DNA of 64,000 nt from Rhodoferax sp. (GTDB lineage Bacteria; Pseudomonadota; Gammaproteobacteria; Burkholderiales; Burkholderiaceae_C): assembly GCA_031291295.1 (NCBI GenBank), contig JARLJI010000116.1, positions 248,001 through 312,000 of the forward strand. The letters are read 5' to 3'. Within the stretch, counting starts at the first letter, position 1. Each line of letters begins with the position of its first letter. Of the stretch, positions 1-7,603 are shown in pieces. Made by a program: the position numbers and the translations under genes. The notes below the pieces were generated by a model. The model did not search any database, was not told the DNA's origin, and worked only from the letters and a program-made list of their open reading frames with translations.

Positions 1-1
1 G

Positions 2-427
2 GCGGTGGATTACAAGGCCCCTGATTTTACGCAGCGGTTGGCCGAGGCCTGTGCGGGTGGCGTCGACGTCTACTACGACAACACGGCCGGAGCCATCAGC
101 GACGCCGTGATGACGCATCTGAACGTCGGCGCGCGCGTCGTGATCTGCGGCACCGCGTCGGTCGCCACCTGGGATCCGCCGCCGCAGGGTCCGCGCGTCG
201 AGCGTCATCTGCTCGTCAAGCGTGCGCGCATGCAGGGTTTTGTGATCTTCGATGTGCCGGAGTACCACGCTACGGCGCGCGCCGACTTGGCGCAGTGGTT
301 GCGCGACGGCAAGCTGCAGTACGTGGAAGAGGTGCTCGACGGCATCGAACACGCGCCCGACGCTATTGCCGGGCTGTACCGGGGCGACAACCTTGGCAAG
401 CGGCTGATCCGCCTTGCGCGCGATTAG
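2..427 (+). CDS. NADP-dependent MDR oxidoreductase, C-terminal part (CurA/PTGR-like)
   Basis: This is the C-terminal ~141 residues of a zinc-free medium-chain dehydrogenase/reductase. The reading frame is open to the window edge, so the GTG at position 5 is probably internal and the N-terminus lies outside. Visible family features are the VDVYYDNTAG segment (usually VDVYFDNVGG) after the Rossmann GxGxxG region, the ARVVICGTAS strand and the C-terminal GxNxGKRLIR. This group reduces enones and similar alkenals with NADPH in the cytoplasm. It is followed directly by insertion-sequence debris, so its own operon context is lost on this side. Family is fairly sure, substrate unknown. Confidence 0.8.
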   Translation, partial: AVDYKAPDFTQRLAEACAGGVDVYYDNTAGAISDAVMTHLNVGARVVICGTASVATWDPPPQGPRVERHLLVKRARMQGFVIFDVPEYHATARADLAQWLRDGKLQYVEEVLDGIEHAPDAIAGLYRGDNLGKRLIRLARD

Positions 428-562
428 GGCCTGCTAACACATTCGCCATCCATCGGCGATCGGCGCAAAGCTGATAAATCCTAGGAACATCACATCGAGC
501 TTCTCGAATCTTGAGAGGATCCGGCGCTAGCCCTTGAGCCGCCGGAACAGTCTTTCGACTTC
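428..562 (-). mobile_element. IS5-family transposase C-terminal remnant
   Basis: Read on the minus strand this stretch encodes VERLFRRLKG, a stop, then RRILSRFEKLDVMFLGFISF. That is the usual C-terminal tail of IS5-family DDE transposases (..VERxFxRLKxxRRIxTRFEKLxxxFLGFI..). The stop codon replaces a conserved aromatic residue, probably TGG changed to TAG. Only about 40 residues remain, with no DDE core, so it is dead. It abuts a truncated dctP, which suggests the insertion or later deletion removed the rest of both. The exact inner boundary near 562 is approximate. Confidence 0.65.
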
Positions 563-809
563 GCGGGGGCGATGAAGGCGAGATTGACCAGGCCGTCGCG
601 AACGACGTCGAACTGGCCGGCCAAGGTGCCGATCACCTTGGGGCGATCTCAATCTTGCCGCGACCCTCGGCGGTTTTTTCGACCTCGACCATCCAGACAT
701 CGAGGATCTGCGCGCGCACCGGATAGCCAGCTTGCAGCCAGTTTGAATAACGCAGCACGGTCTGCGCAGCAACGGGCGGGGCGGTCAGCCGGGTCAATAG
801 TTTTCGCAT
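563..809 (-). pseudogene. TRAP transporter solute-binding protein DctP, N-terminal fragment
   Basis: A minus-strand ATG at 809 with a GGAG ribosome site opens MRKLLTRL, a short signal-like segment ending VAAQ, then VLRYSNWL, and ILDVWMVEVEKTAEGR. This is the start of a mature DctP-type periplasmic binding protein. A one-base loss near 636 shifts the frame; the next frame continues KVIGTLAGQFDVVRDGLVNLAF, again DctP-like. It then breaks at the IS5 tail near 562. The signal peptide is shortened and the remaining ~250 residues are gone. It lies 33 bp downstream of an acyl-CoA ligase fragment on the same strand, so the two may come from one lost operon. Confidence 0.65.
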
Positions 810-842
810 TGTGGGGCTCCCGTGAGTGGTTGGCTGAAGGGC

Positions 843-1100
843 TCAGATCTTGCGGCTGTGGTTGATCCAGTACGGATCGCGCAGCACGTTCTTGCGTACC
901 TTGCCCACCGGCGTGACAGGCAGGGCCTCGGTCCGGAATTCGACACTGCGCGGGCATTTGTAGCTTCCGATCTGCGTGCGGCAGTGAGCGATCAGTTCCT
1001 CGGCAGTCACCGTGGCGTCGTCCTTGAGTACGACGACGGTATGCACACTCTCACCCCATTGATCGCTCGGGATCCCGATCACGGCAACCGAGTAGCCCAG
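843..1100 (-). pseudogene. Acyl-CoA ligase (AMP-binding), C-terminal fragment
   Basis: About 85 residues of the C-terminal AMP-binding domain remain: AVIGIPSDQWGESVH, AHCRTQIGSYKCPRSVEF, then LPVTPVGKVRKNVLRDPYW, which carries the family's catalytic lysine in GKVRK. It is a near twin of the end of the intact ligase at 21242-22798, which reads the same motifs with scattered substitutions. The frame runs into a stop (TAG) just upstream of 1100, where the match ends. With no N-terminal ATP-binding domain it cannot act. It is best read as a leftover copy from a duplication, cut by transposition. Confidence 0.8.
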
Positions 1101-1130
1101 CTACTGCCATAAGGGTGGGGTCAAGCCAAC

Positions 1131-1322
1131 ATGAAAACCCGGGGTCAAGATTCAGTGGAAATCAACAGTGAGCCGTCCGTCGAACGGATTCCCGGCGCCA
1201 ATGCGAGGACAGTCCCAGGCGTCGGCCATGTGCCGATGTACGACGATCCGGGGCGGGTCACTGCCAACATTCTTGGCGTGACGGGCCCGGTCGATGCCGC
1301 CGCTCAAGGGGTCTTCACATGA
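1131..1322 (+). pseudogene. Alpha/beta-hydrolase C-terminal fragment beside a possible IS terminus
   Basis: The last ~45 codons (from about 1180) read ERIPGANARTVPGVGHVPMYDDPGRV, the typical end of an alpha/beta hydrolase in which the catalytic His is in GHVPM and the final helix follows. The first ~15 codons do not fit the family. They lie in GGGGTCAAGATTCAGTGG-like sequence that resembles an IS21-type end, although that is a weak call. No nucleophile or acid residue is left. The frame's stop overlaps the start of the next small ORF. Treated as a remnant. Confidence 0.5.
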
Positions 1323-1486
1323 TGAAGGCTGTGCGTTCGACGCTGCACTCTCGCAAGCGCAACGCGAAGGACGTGATGACCCGCCAGAAGGCGGTGATTA
1401 TGCGGCTGCCGATGGAGGCGGTCACGAAGCTGATGGCCGGCTTCACGGCCGCGCAGGACGAAGTGCTTGCACCAAGCCAACCATAG
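1319..1486 (+). CDS. Small basic hypothetical protein (55 aa)
   Basis: An ATG-ATG pair at 1319/1322 overlaps the stop of the hydrolase remnant and opens a 55-codon frame ending in TAG. The product is rich in Lys/Arg at the N-terminus (STLHSRKRNAKDVMTRQK) and then forms an amphipathic stretch with Ala and Leu. I recognise no family; a short phasin-like or regulatory peptide cannot be excluded. It stands 77 bp before the broken esterase, with a possible AAGGAG ribosome site for that gene in between, so it could have been its operon partner. Real expression is uncertain. Confidence 0.3.
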   Translation: MMKAVRSTLHSRKRNAKDVMTRQKAVIMRLPMEAVTKLMAGFTAAQDEVLAPSQP

Positions 1487-1563
1487 AGAAACAAATGAAT
1501 TACCTCGAATACGGCAGTCCGAGGAGCCGCCCGCAACATCTCAAGTTCAACAAGGAGAAGCAA

Positions 1564-2324
1564 ATGACCACAGAAACCATCATGCCGGGCGCCGAGCCCT
1601 CTTTCTTCCCCGGTAATGACATCGGCGTGCTTGCGTGCCACGGCGTTACCGGCACAACCCAGAGCATGCGCTATCTGGGCCAGCATCTGCATGGCGCCGG
1701 CTACACAGTGATCGGGCCGCAGCTGAACGGCCATGGCATATCGCTTCAGGCGATGGCCAAGACCACCGCCAGCGACTGGATCGCGTCGGTGGACGAGGTG
1801 CTGACCGAACTGCGCAAGACGTGCTCGCAGATCTACATGTCCGACCTGTCGATGGGGGGCACCTTGACGCTCTAAGGCGCAGCCAAGCACGCTGATGTGA
1901 TCAAAGACGCGATTTCGATCAACGCCCCCGTGCAGATTGGCTCGCCCGATCTGGCCGGGCTGGCCCTCGATCCCGCCGCACCGGAGATGATTCCCGGTGT
2001 CGGCTCTGACACCAAGGATTCGAGCACCAAGGAGCTGGCCTATCTGGAACTGCCGGTGGCCGCCATCAGACAGATCTATGTCTTGACAGCAGTGACGCGA
2101 GACCTGCTGCCCCGCATCAAGTGCCCGACGCTTGTCATCCAGTCGCGCGATGATCACGTGGTGGATCCGACCAATGGCCCCCGTATCGTGCGGTTGATCG
2201 GTACCAACCGGGTGGAACTGTTATGGCTGGAGAACTCGTACCACGTCGCCACGATCGACACAATGACAAGGACCTTATTTGCCAACGGACGGCGGCCTTC
2301 ATCAAGTCGATTGCGGGCCGCTGA
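1564..2324 (+). pseudogene. Carboxylesterase (Est30/monoacylglycerol lipase type), broken
   Basis: The frame starts at ATG 1564 after AAGGAGAAGCAA. It shows the oxyanion motif CHGVTGTTQSM, the nucleophile elbow SDLSMGG (normally GLSMGG), the acid in QSRDDHVVDP and the catalytic His in SYHVATI. This matches ~250-residue esterases of the Est30 group, which hydrolyse short-chain esters. Two lesions are visible. TAA at 1873-1875, right after the elbow, replaces an expected Tyr codon with the frame intact on both sides. A two-base gain near 2260 scrambles the last 20 residues, whose true frame reads RTAAFIKSIAGR and stops at 2324. The first Gly of the elbow is also Asp. Confidence 0.8.
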
Positions 2325-2398
2325 CGTTTCACGTCAAGAGCCCAGCTAGCTACTAAGGCGGTACTCATGTTGATCCCGTCGAGTCAGAATGGAGGTGG

Positions 2399-3424
2399 CT
2401 ATGCGGGCGAAGCCACGCTGCGCTCCAGGAGGTCGAGCGCGACGTCGACGATCATGTCTTCCTGCCCGCCGACCATCCGGCGCTTACCGAGTTCAACAAG
2501 GATGTCAACTGTCTTCAAATCGTACTTCTTTGCCGCAACCTCGGCGTGGCGAAGGAAACTCGAATAGACGCCCGCGTATCCGAGGGCGAGTGTCTCCCGG
2601 TCGACGCGGACAGGTCGGTCCTGCAACGGTCGCACGATGTCATCTGCGGCATCCATCAGTCTGTAGAGATCGCAGCCATGATCCCAACCCATCCGCGCAG
2701 CCGCCGCCACAAAAACCTCGAGCGGCGCGTTGCCGGCGCCGGCGCCCATGCCCGCCAGGCTCGCGTCGACACGGTCGCAACCCTCCTCCACTGCGACGAT
2801 GCTGTTCGCGACCCCAAGACTCAGGTTGTGGTGAGCGTGCATGCCGGTTTGCGTCTCGGGCTTGAGAACGTCCTTGAAGGCACGAAAGCGGTCCCGGACT
2901 TCGTTCATGCTGAGCGCTCCACCGGAATCCACCACATAGCAGCACGTGGCGCCGTAGCTCTCCATCAGCTTGGCCTGCTGCGCCAGCCCTTGAGGCGTTT
3001 GCATGTGGCTCATCATCAGGAAGCCGACGGCCTCCATGCCGAGCTTGCGCGCGTACTCGATGTGCTGCCTGGAGACGTCGGCTTCGGTGCAGTGCGTGGC
3101 GACCCGCACAATTCGCGCGCCGGCCGTGTACGCATCCTTCAGGTCGTGAACCGTGCCGATGCCCGGCAGCAGCAGGGTCGCGATCTTGGCGTGCCTGACT
3201 TCGCTTGCCACGGCCTCGATCCACTCCACGTCGGTGTGAGCGCCGAAACCATAGTTGAAGCTCCCGCCTTGCAAGCCGTCGCCGTGGGCGACTTCGATCG
3301 AGTCGACCTTGGCATCGTCCAGTGCGCGTGCGATCTGCCGCGCCTGAGCGACGCTGTACTGATGCCGAATGGCGTGGCTGCCGTCGCGCAGCGTGACATC
3401 GGAGATGTAGATTTTCTTCTTCAT
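2399..3424 (-). CDS. dmpG: 4-hydroxy-2-oxovalerate aldolase
   Basis: This 341-residue class II aldolase splits 4-hydroxy-2-oxovalerate (or a homologue) into pyruvate and an aldehyde, the last step of meta-cleavage pathways. It opens with [17 protein letters not shown] (Arg13, Asp14, catalytic His near 21) and carries the metal-binding HAHHN at 196-200, at the spacing expected of a DmpG-type TIM barrel plus C-terminal domain. The start at 3424 is chosen for the GAGGAG site just before ATG and the [15 protein letters not shown] family start. It lies 10 bp after acetaldehyde dehydrogenase, its known channelling partner, and is the last gene of the operon. Confidence 0.95.
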   Translation of the reverse strand: MKKKIYISDVTLRDGSHAIRHQYSVAQARQIARALDDAKVDSIEVAHGDGLQGGSFNYGFGAHTDVEWIEAVASEVRHAKIATLLLPGIGTVHDLKDAYTAGARIVRVATHCTEADVSRQHIEYARKLGMEAVGFLMMSHMQTPQGLAQQAKLMESYGATCCYVVDSGGALSMNEVRDRFRAFKDVLKPETQTGMHAHHNLSLGVANSIVAVEEGCDRVDASLAGMGAGAGNAPLEVFVAAAARMGWDHGCDLYRLMDAADDIVRPLQDRPVRVDRETLALGYAGVYSSFLRHAEVAAKKYDLKTVDILVELGKRRMVGGQEDMIVDVALDLLERSVASPA

Positions 3425-3434
3425 GCGGATCTCC

Positions 3435-4388
3435 TCAGGCGCCCACCGGGGCGCGCAGCATGCGTTCGGCCATGCGCTCGGCGGTGGCCAGTGCCGCACT
3501 CGTCATGATGTCCAGGTTGCCGGCATAGGCCGGCAGATAGTGCGCGGCGCCTTCGACCTCGAGGAAGACCGAGGTCTTCAGACCGCTCATGCGTGGGCCG
3601 ACACCTGGGATGTTGAGCGGGCGGTCTGCTTCGATGCGGTCGAATTGCACCTTCTGCTTCAACCGGTATCCCGGCACATATCGCCGCACCGCAACCACCA
3701 TCCGCTCGATCGAGGCGGCGATCGCTTCAGGGTCGGCGAACTCACTGAGCGTGTAGACGGTGTCCCGCATGATCGGCGGCGGTTCGGCCGGGTTCATCAC
3801 GATGATGGCCTTGCCTTTGGTGGCCCCGCCGACGGTCTCGATCGCCTTCGACGTGGTCTCGGTGAACTCATCGATGTTTGCACGCGTGCCGGGTCCGGCG
3901 CTCTTGCTCGCGATGCTCGCCACGATCTCGCCGTAGTGCACCTTGGTAACGCGGGCGACGGCGGCGACCATCGGGATCGTCGCCTGGCCGCCGCAGGTCA
4001 CCATGTTGACGTTCAATGCGCCGAGGTGGTCCTCGCCGTTGACCACCGGAACGCAATAGGGTCCTATGGCCGCCGGCGTCAAGTCGACCAGGCGAATCTG
4101 CGGTCTCAGTCGGCGCAGGAATGCGTCGTTGGCGACGTGTGCCGCTGCGGACGTGGCATCGAAGACGATGTCGATTTCGTCAAAAACGGGAAGTCGGGCG
4201 AGTCCCTCTACGCCCTCGTGAGTCACCGCGACGTTCATGCGCGCGGCTCTGGCCAACCCGTCCGAGCCGGCATCGATGCCGACCATGGCGCCCATCGCGA
4301 TGTGTTTGCCGTGGCGCAGGATCTTGATCATCAGGTCGGTGCCGATGTTGCCGCTGCCGATAATGGCTGCCTTGAGTTGTCGGGTCAT
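3435..4388 (-). CDS. dmpF: Acetaldehyde dehydrogenase (acylating)
   Basis: A 317-residue CoA-acylating aldehyde dehydrogenase of the DmpF/MhpF family, turning acetaldehyde, NAD+ and CoA into acetyl-CoA. The N-terminal Rossmann motif is [12 protein letters not shown] (residues 9-20) and the catalytic Cys is C132 in [12 protein letters not shown], the same position as in DmpF. It would form a complex with the aldolase encoded 10 bp downstream, so that the toxic aldehyde passes directly between them. The hydratase gene ends 9 bp upstream. Length and motifs are fully normal. Confidence 0.95.
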   Translation of the reverse strand: MTRQLKAAIIGSGNIGTDLMIKILRHGKHIAMGAMVGIDAGSDGLARAARMNVAVTHEGVEGLARLPVFDEIDIVFDATSAAAHVANDAFLRRLRPQIRLVDLTPAAIGPYCVPVVNGEDHLGALNVNMVTCGGQATIPMVAAVARVTKVHYGEIVASIASKSAGPGTRANIDEFTETTSKAIETVGGATKGKAIIVMNPAEPPPIMRDTVYTLSEFADPEAIAASIERMVVAVRRYVPGYRLKQKVQFDRIEADRPLNIPGVGPRMSGLKTSVFLEVEGAAHYLPAYAGNLDIMTSAALATAERMAERMLRAPVGA

Positions 4389-4397
4389 GACCGGTCC

Positions 4398-5198
4398 TCA
4401 GGCCATCCGACACGACACGGTGCCGAGCGCGCCGATCTGCGCATGCACAAGATCACCGGAGCTCACGGGAACCATCGGCCCCAGCGCGCCCGACAGGATC
4501 ACTTCTCCGGCCCGCAGCCCGTGCCCTCGTTCCGCCATCGTTCGAGCGAGCCAGTAGGCCGCTCGCAACGGATGCCCGAGGCACGCCGCACCCGTCCCGA
4601 CCGAGACGGTCTGGCCGTTCTTGCTCATCTGCATGCCGATGTCGCCGAGCGACAGATTGCCAAGTGCGACCGGTTGGTCACCGAGTACGTACAGGCCGCT
4701 GGACGCGTTGTCGGCCACCGTATCCACGAGCGTGATCTTCCAGTCCGTGATCACGCTGTCGACAATCTCGATCGCCGGCAGCGCGTACGCGATGCACGAG
4801 AGAAACTCGGACCAACTCGGTGTCTTGCCCGTGACATCCCGCCCGACAATGAAGGCGACCTCGGCCTCGACTTTGGGCTGGATCAGGCGCGACGTGTCTG
4901 CGCTGTCACCGCTCAGGACCTCCATGTCGTCGAAGAGGATGCCGAAGTCGGGCTGCTCAACCCCGAGCTGGGCCTGCACGGCTTTAGACGTCAGCCCCAC
5001 CTTCTTGCCGGTGATACGGTGGCCGGCATCGAGATGCGCGCGGGTATTGACCTCGGCGACAGCGTAGGCAGCTTCCAGGCCGACGATGGCGTGGGTCTCG
5101 GAGATCCGTGGAATCGTCCGACGGTTGGCGCGCGCGTCGCGGAGTGCGAACGCCGCTTCCTGTGTCGCGTTGCCTGCCGGCGCAGTGGCTTGACTCAT
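4398..5198 (-). CDS. dmpE: 2-hydroxypenta-2,4-dienoate (2-oxopent-4-enoate) hydratase
   Basis: A 266-residue member of the MhpD/DmpE/DmpH family. It has GKKVGLTSKAVQAQLGV, QPDFGILFDDM, and QPKVEAEVAFIVGRD, which holds the metal-binding Glu residues, followed by AIEIVDSVITDW. The family includes both hydratases and 4-oxalocrotonate decarboxylases. Because it sits beside dmpF and dmpG with no tautomerase or semialdehyde dehydrogenase in the operon, the hydratase role (adding water to 2-hydroxypentadienoate to give 4-hydroxy-2-oxovalerate) is preferred. Its start overlaps the ferredoxin stop by 4 bp (ATGA), a sign of translational coupling. Confidence 0.88.
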   Translation of the reverse strand: MSQATAPAGNATQEAAFALRDARANRRTIPRISETHAIVGLEAAYAVAEVNTRAHLDAGHRITGKKVGLTSKAVQAQLGVEQPDFGILFDDMEVLSGDSADTSRLIQPKVEAEVAFIVGRDVTGKTPSWSEFLSCIAYALPAIEIVDSVITDWKITLVDTVADNASSGLYVLGDQPVALGNLSLGDIGMQMSKNGQTVSVGTGAACLGHPLRAAYWLARTMAERGHGLRAGEVILSGALGPMVPVSSGDLVHAQIGALGTVSCRMA

Positions 5199-5545
5199 GA
5201 TTGCTCCTGATTGGATTTGATAAAGACCTCACCGTCGCGGACGATGGTGGGGTAGACGCGAATGGGCGTGACGGCAGGGAAGTTCACCGCATTGCCGGTG
5301 CGCAGACAGAACTTGCCGCTGTGCCAGGGGCATTCGACTTCCGCGCCGTCGACGCTGCCTTCGGCAAGCGATGCTTCGCCGTGCGAGCAGGTGTCGTCGC
5401 TGACGAAGAACTCACCGTCGACGTGGTAGACCGCGAGGGGTGGGCGACCGTCAATCTCGACGCGAAGCGCCTCGCCTTCCTCGACGGCGTCGACGCGGCA
5501 GAGCCGCAGCTCCACGCTCGAGTCAGTCACCGATTGCCGTTCCAT
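5195..5545 (-). CDS. Rieske [2Fe-2S] ferredoxin of a ring-hydroxylating dioxygenase
   Basis: A 116-residue biphenyl-dioxygenase-type ferredoxin. The cluster ligands are C53 and H55 (CSHGEAS) and C72 and H75 (CPWHSGKFC), with the usual 16-residue gap and a C-terminal strand ending RDGEVFIK. It passes electrons from the flavoprotein reductase encoded 19 bp upstream to the oxygenase alpha subunit at the operon start. The 4-bp overlap with the hydratase gene supports one transcript. Length is a little above the ~105 usual, owing to a short N-terminal extension. Confidence 0.92.
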   Translation of the reverse strand: MERQSVTDSSVELRLCRVDAVEEGEALRVEIDGRPPLAVYHVDGEFFVSDDTCSHGEASLAEGSVDGAEVECPWHSGKFCLRTGNAVNFPAVTPIRVYPTIVRDGEVFIKSNQEQS

Positions 5546-5564
5546 GAGTGGTGCTCCTGCCGCA

Positions 5565-6581
5565 TCAAAAGAAGCGGTCGTAGTGAATCTGTGTGGCCGG
5601 TACCCTGTGCTCGACCATCAGCATGCGCACGAGGGTCTCGATCATCGGTGGCGGCCCGGCCAGGTAGTAGCGGTGTGCGGCCAGGTCACCGGCCAGGTTG
5701 CGGGCCACGAGCTCGTGCACGAAGCCGCGCTCGCCGGACCAACCGTGCGCATCGGCGAGTTGGGGGTCCGAGACGGCGGCCTGGACCCGGACCCGCGAGG
5801 CGGCGTGCAGGCATTCGTCGAATGACGGCAGGTCCGCCGGTCCGCGGCCGCCGTAGAACAGCCAGATCGGCCGTCGAGTGGACGACTGCAAGGCAGCCGC
5901 ATTCGCGATGGAGACAATGGGCGCCAGCCCCGACCCCCCAGCGATGCACACGACATCGCGGTCTGTGTCATCGCGCCAGTGCGCCAAGCCGAGCGGACCG
6001 TCGATACGAACGCGGTCGCCAGGTCGCAAGGCGTCGAAGAGGAGGGTGCTGACACGGCCGTTCGGCACCTTGCGGACCATGAAGTCCCAATCGCCGGCTG
6101 CGTTCGGCAGGTTCGACATCGAGTAGGCGCGCAACTGGTCCGCCCCGGGCAGTTCGAGCAGCGCGTACTGCCCGGGCACGAAGCTCGCCGGCGGCGGGGC
6201 GCGGAAGCGGAATTCGCGGATGTCCGGCGTGACGATCCGCGAGCCAACGAACTCGGCCTCGAACAGACCGGGCGGTGTTGGCGTCAGGTACGCAGGGGCG
6301 GGCCTGATCTTGATCTCGCAATCGGTCAACGGTCGGCACTGGCACGCGAGACGACGCCCCCGCGCCCGGTCCTTTGCGCTCAAGCCGGGCGCTTGGGCCC
6401 ACAGCTCCTCGACCTCGCCGGACAGCAGGTCGAACTTGCACGAACCGCAGCCCCCTGCGTTGCATTCGTAGGGCAGCCCTATGCCGGCGCGCAGCCCCGC
6501 TCGAAGGAGGTTGTCGCCCTCGCCGGCCGGATAGCTCACTTCGCTCCCGGCGATGCGGATCGTGTGGACCGTGGTGTTCAT
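5565..6581 (-). CDS. Dioxygenase NADH:ferredoxin reductase (plant-type 2Fe-2S + FAD)
   Basis: A 338-residue three-domain reductase. The plant-type 2Fe-2S domain has C40, C45, C48 and C80 (YECNAGGCGSC..LACQC). It is followed by an FAD domain (GQYALLELPG, RAYSMSN) and an NADH domain (IAGGSGLAPIVSI, YLAGPPPM, ending YDRFF). It delivers electrons from NADH to the oxygenase through the neighbouring Rieske ferredoxin. An upstream in-frame start seven codons earlier exists. ATG 6581 is preferred because it gives the compact family start and overlaps the amidohydrolase stop by 4 bp. A reductase with its own 2Fe-2S that also has a separate ferredoxin is the class III-like arrangement. Confidence 0.9.
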   Translation of the reverse strand: MNTTVHTIRIAGSEVSYPAGEGDNLLRAGLRAGIGLPYECNAGGCGSCKFDLLSGEVEELWAQAPGLSAKDRARGRRLACQCRPLTDCEIKIRPAPAYLTPTPPGLFEAEFVGSRIVTPDIREFRFRAPPPASFVPGQYALLELPGADQLRAYSMSNLPNAAGDWDFMVRKVPNGRVSTLLFDALRPGDRVRIDGPLGLAHWRDDTDRDVVCIAGGSGLAPIVSIANAAALQSSTRRPIWLFYGGRGPADLPSFDECLHAASRVRVQAAVSDPQLADAHGWSGERGFVHELVARNLAGDLAAHRYYLAGPPPMIETLVRMLMVEHRVPATQIHYDRFF

Positions 6582-7603
6582 GCCGGCTCCTGTCCGAGCC
6601 ATCGAAGGGCGTTGCCCGAGCCGAGCAGTGCCAGGGTGTCGCCGGAGAGTCCGAGGGATTCGAGTCGCGCCACCGGCTCTTCATCCATGATGGCGAATGG
6701 ATAGTCGGACCCGATGAGGATCTGGGTGCTGCCGAAGACATCCATCAACCGGTGGATCGTTGGAGCGTCGTAAACCAGGTCGTCGAAGAACAGACGGCGC
6801 GCCATGCGATCGGGTTCGTCTTCCAACGACGAACGCACGGGTGACAGCGTGTTCCAGGCATGCTGCAGCCGCGGCAACAGCGCGCTCAGCGTGCCGCCGC
6901 CATGACTGAATGCTATGCGGAGCCCCGGGAGGCGCGCGAGCGTTCCGCCGGTGATCAGTGACGCGGCAGCCAGACCCGTCTCGCCAGGGAAGGCGAGCAC
7001 CTGCTCGAGTGCGGCCGGCCCGATGAGCCGGTCCATGCCTGCGGGGCGCAGGGGGTGCACGAACACCGAGGCCCCCCAACCCGCAGCGGCCTCGAAGAAA
7101 GCCAGGAAGTCCGGATGCCCGATGACCTTGCCATTGACGTTGCCGGCAATCTCGACGCCGGCCAGTCCCAGTTCATGGACGAGCCTGTCAAGTTCGCGAA
7201 TCGCAAGCGGGATGTCCTGGAGCGGGACCGCGCCGAGCCCAAAGAAGCTTCTGGGCGCCTCCACGACCATCTTGGCGATCATGTCATTGAGGTATCGGCA
7301 CATCGCGGCGCCGTCGTCCGGATCCATCCAGTACGACAGGAGCTCGGGCATCGGCGAAAGAACTTGCCGACCGATTCGCCGTGTCGCCATGTCGGCCAAC
7401 CGAACCGAGCAGTCCCAGCACTGATGCGACACGGTGCGGTAAACCGAGCCCGACACCATGACGTGCCGATGGCAGGCATGTGCCGGCGCCATCGACGGCC
7501 AGCCAGCGTCCATCCGTCGTCCCAGGTACGGAGGAAATGACTCCGGAACGACGTGCGTGTGAACGTCGATGGCGTCCAAGGGGCGGGCAGGCATGTCGGT
7601 CAA
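6578..7603 (-). CDS. ACMSD-like amidohydrolase, probable decarboxylase of a carboxylated ring-cleavage product
   Basis: This 341-residue amidohydrolase-2 protein has metal ligands H15 and H17 (DVHTH), H183 (FVHPLRP) and D300 (IGSDYPF), with catalytic-type H234 (FSHGGG) and R245. As I recall them, the residues of Pseudomonas ACMSD are H9, H11, H177, H228, R239 and D294. Every one is matched here with a constant +6 offset. ACMSD removes CO2 from 2-amino-3-carboxymuconate semialdehyde without a redox step. Between the extradiol dioxygenase and the C-C hydrolase, the fitting role is decarboxylation of a 3-carboxy meta-cleavage product. It overlaps the genes on both sides by 4 bp. Confidence 0.85.
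   Translation of the reverse strand: MTDMPARPLDAIDVHTHVVPESFPPYLGRRMDAGWPSMAPAHACHRHVMVSGSVYRTVSHQCWDCSVRLADMATRRIGRQVLSPMPELLSYWMDPDDGAAMCRYLNDMIAKMVVEAPRSFFGLGAVPLQDIPLAIRELDRLVHELGLAGVEIAGNVNGKVIGHPDFLAFFEAAAGWGASVFVHPLRPAGMDRLIGPAALEQVLAFPGETGLAAASLITGGTLARLPGLRIAFSHGGGTLSALLPRLQHAWNTLSPVRSSLEDEPDRMARRLFFDDLVYDAPTIHRLMDVFGSTQILIGSDYPFAIMDEEPVARLESLGLSGDTLALLGSGNALRWLGQEPA

Noticed and set aside
1873..1875. Programmed read-through or selenocysteine at the TAA in the esterase
   Set aside because: TAA is not used for selenocysteine, and a second frameshift near 2260 shows that the gene is simply decaying.
4398..5198. 4-oxalocrotonate decarboxylase (DmpH) instead of hydratase
   Set aside because: The operon has no semialdehyde dehydrogenase or tautomerase that would supply oxalocrotonate, whereas a C-C hydrolase product needs a hydratase.
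3423..5210. A 595-codon plus-strand frame
   Set aside because: It lies antisense to three well-recognised genes (aldehyde dehydrogenase, hydratase and part of the ferredoxin), has a skewed composition rich in Arg, His and Asp and matches no family. It is a by-product of high GC codon use.
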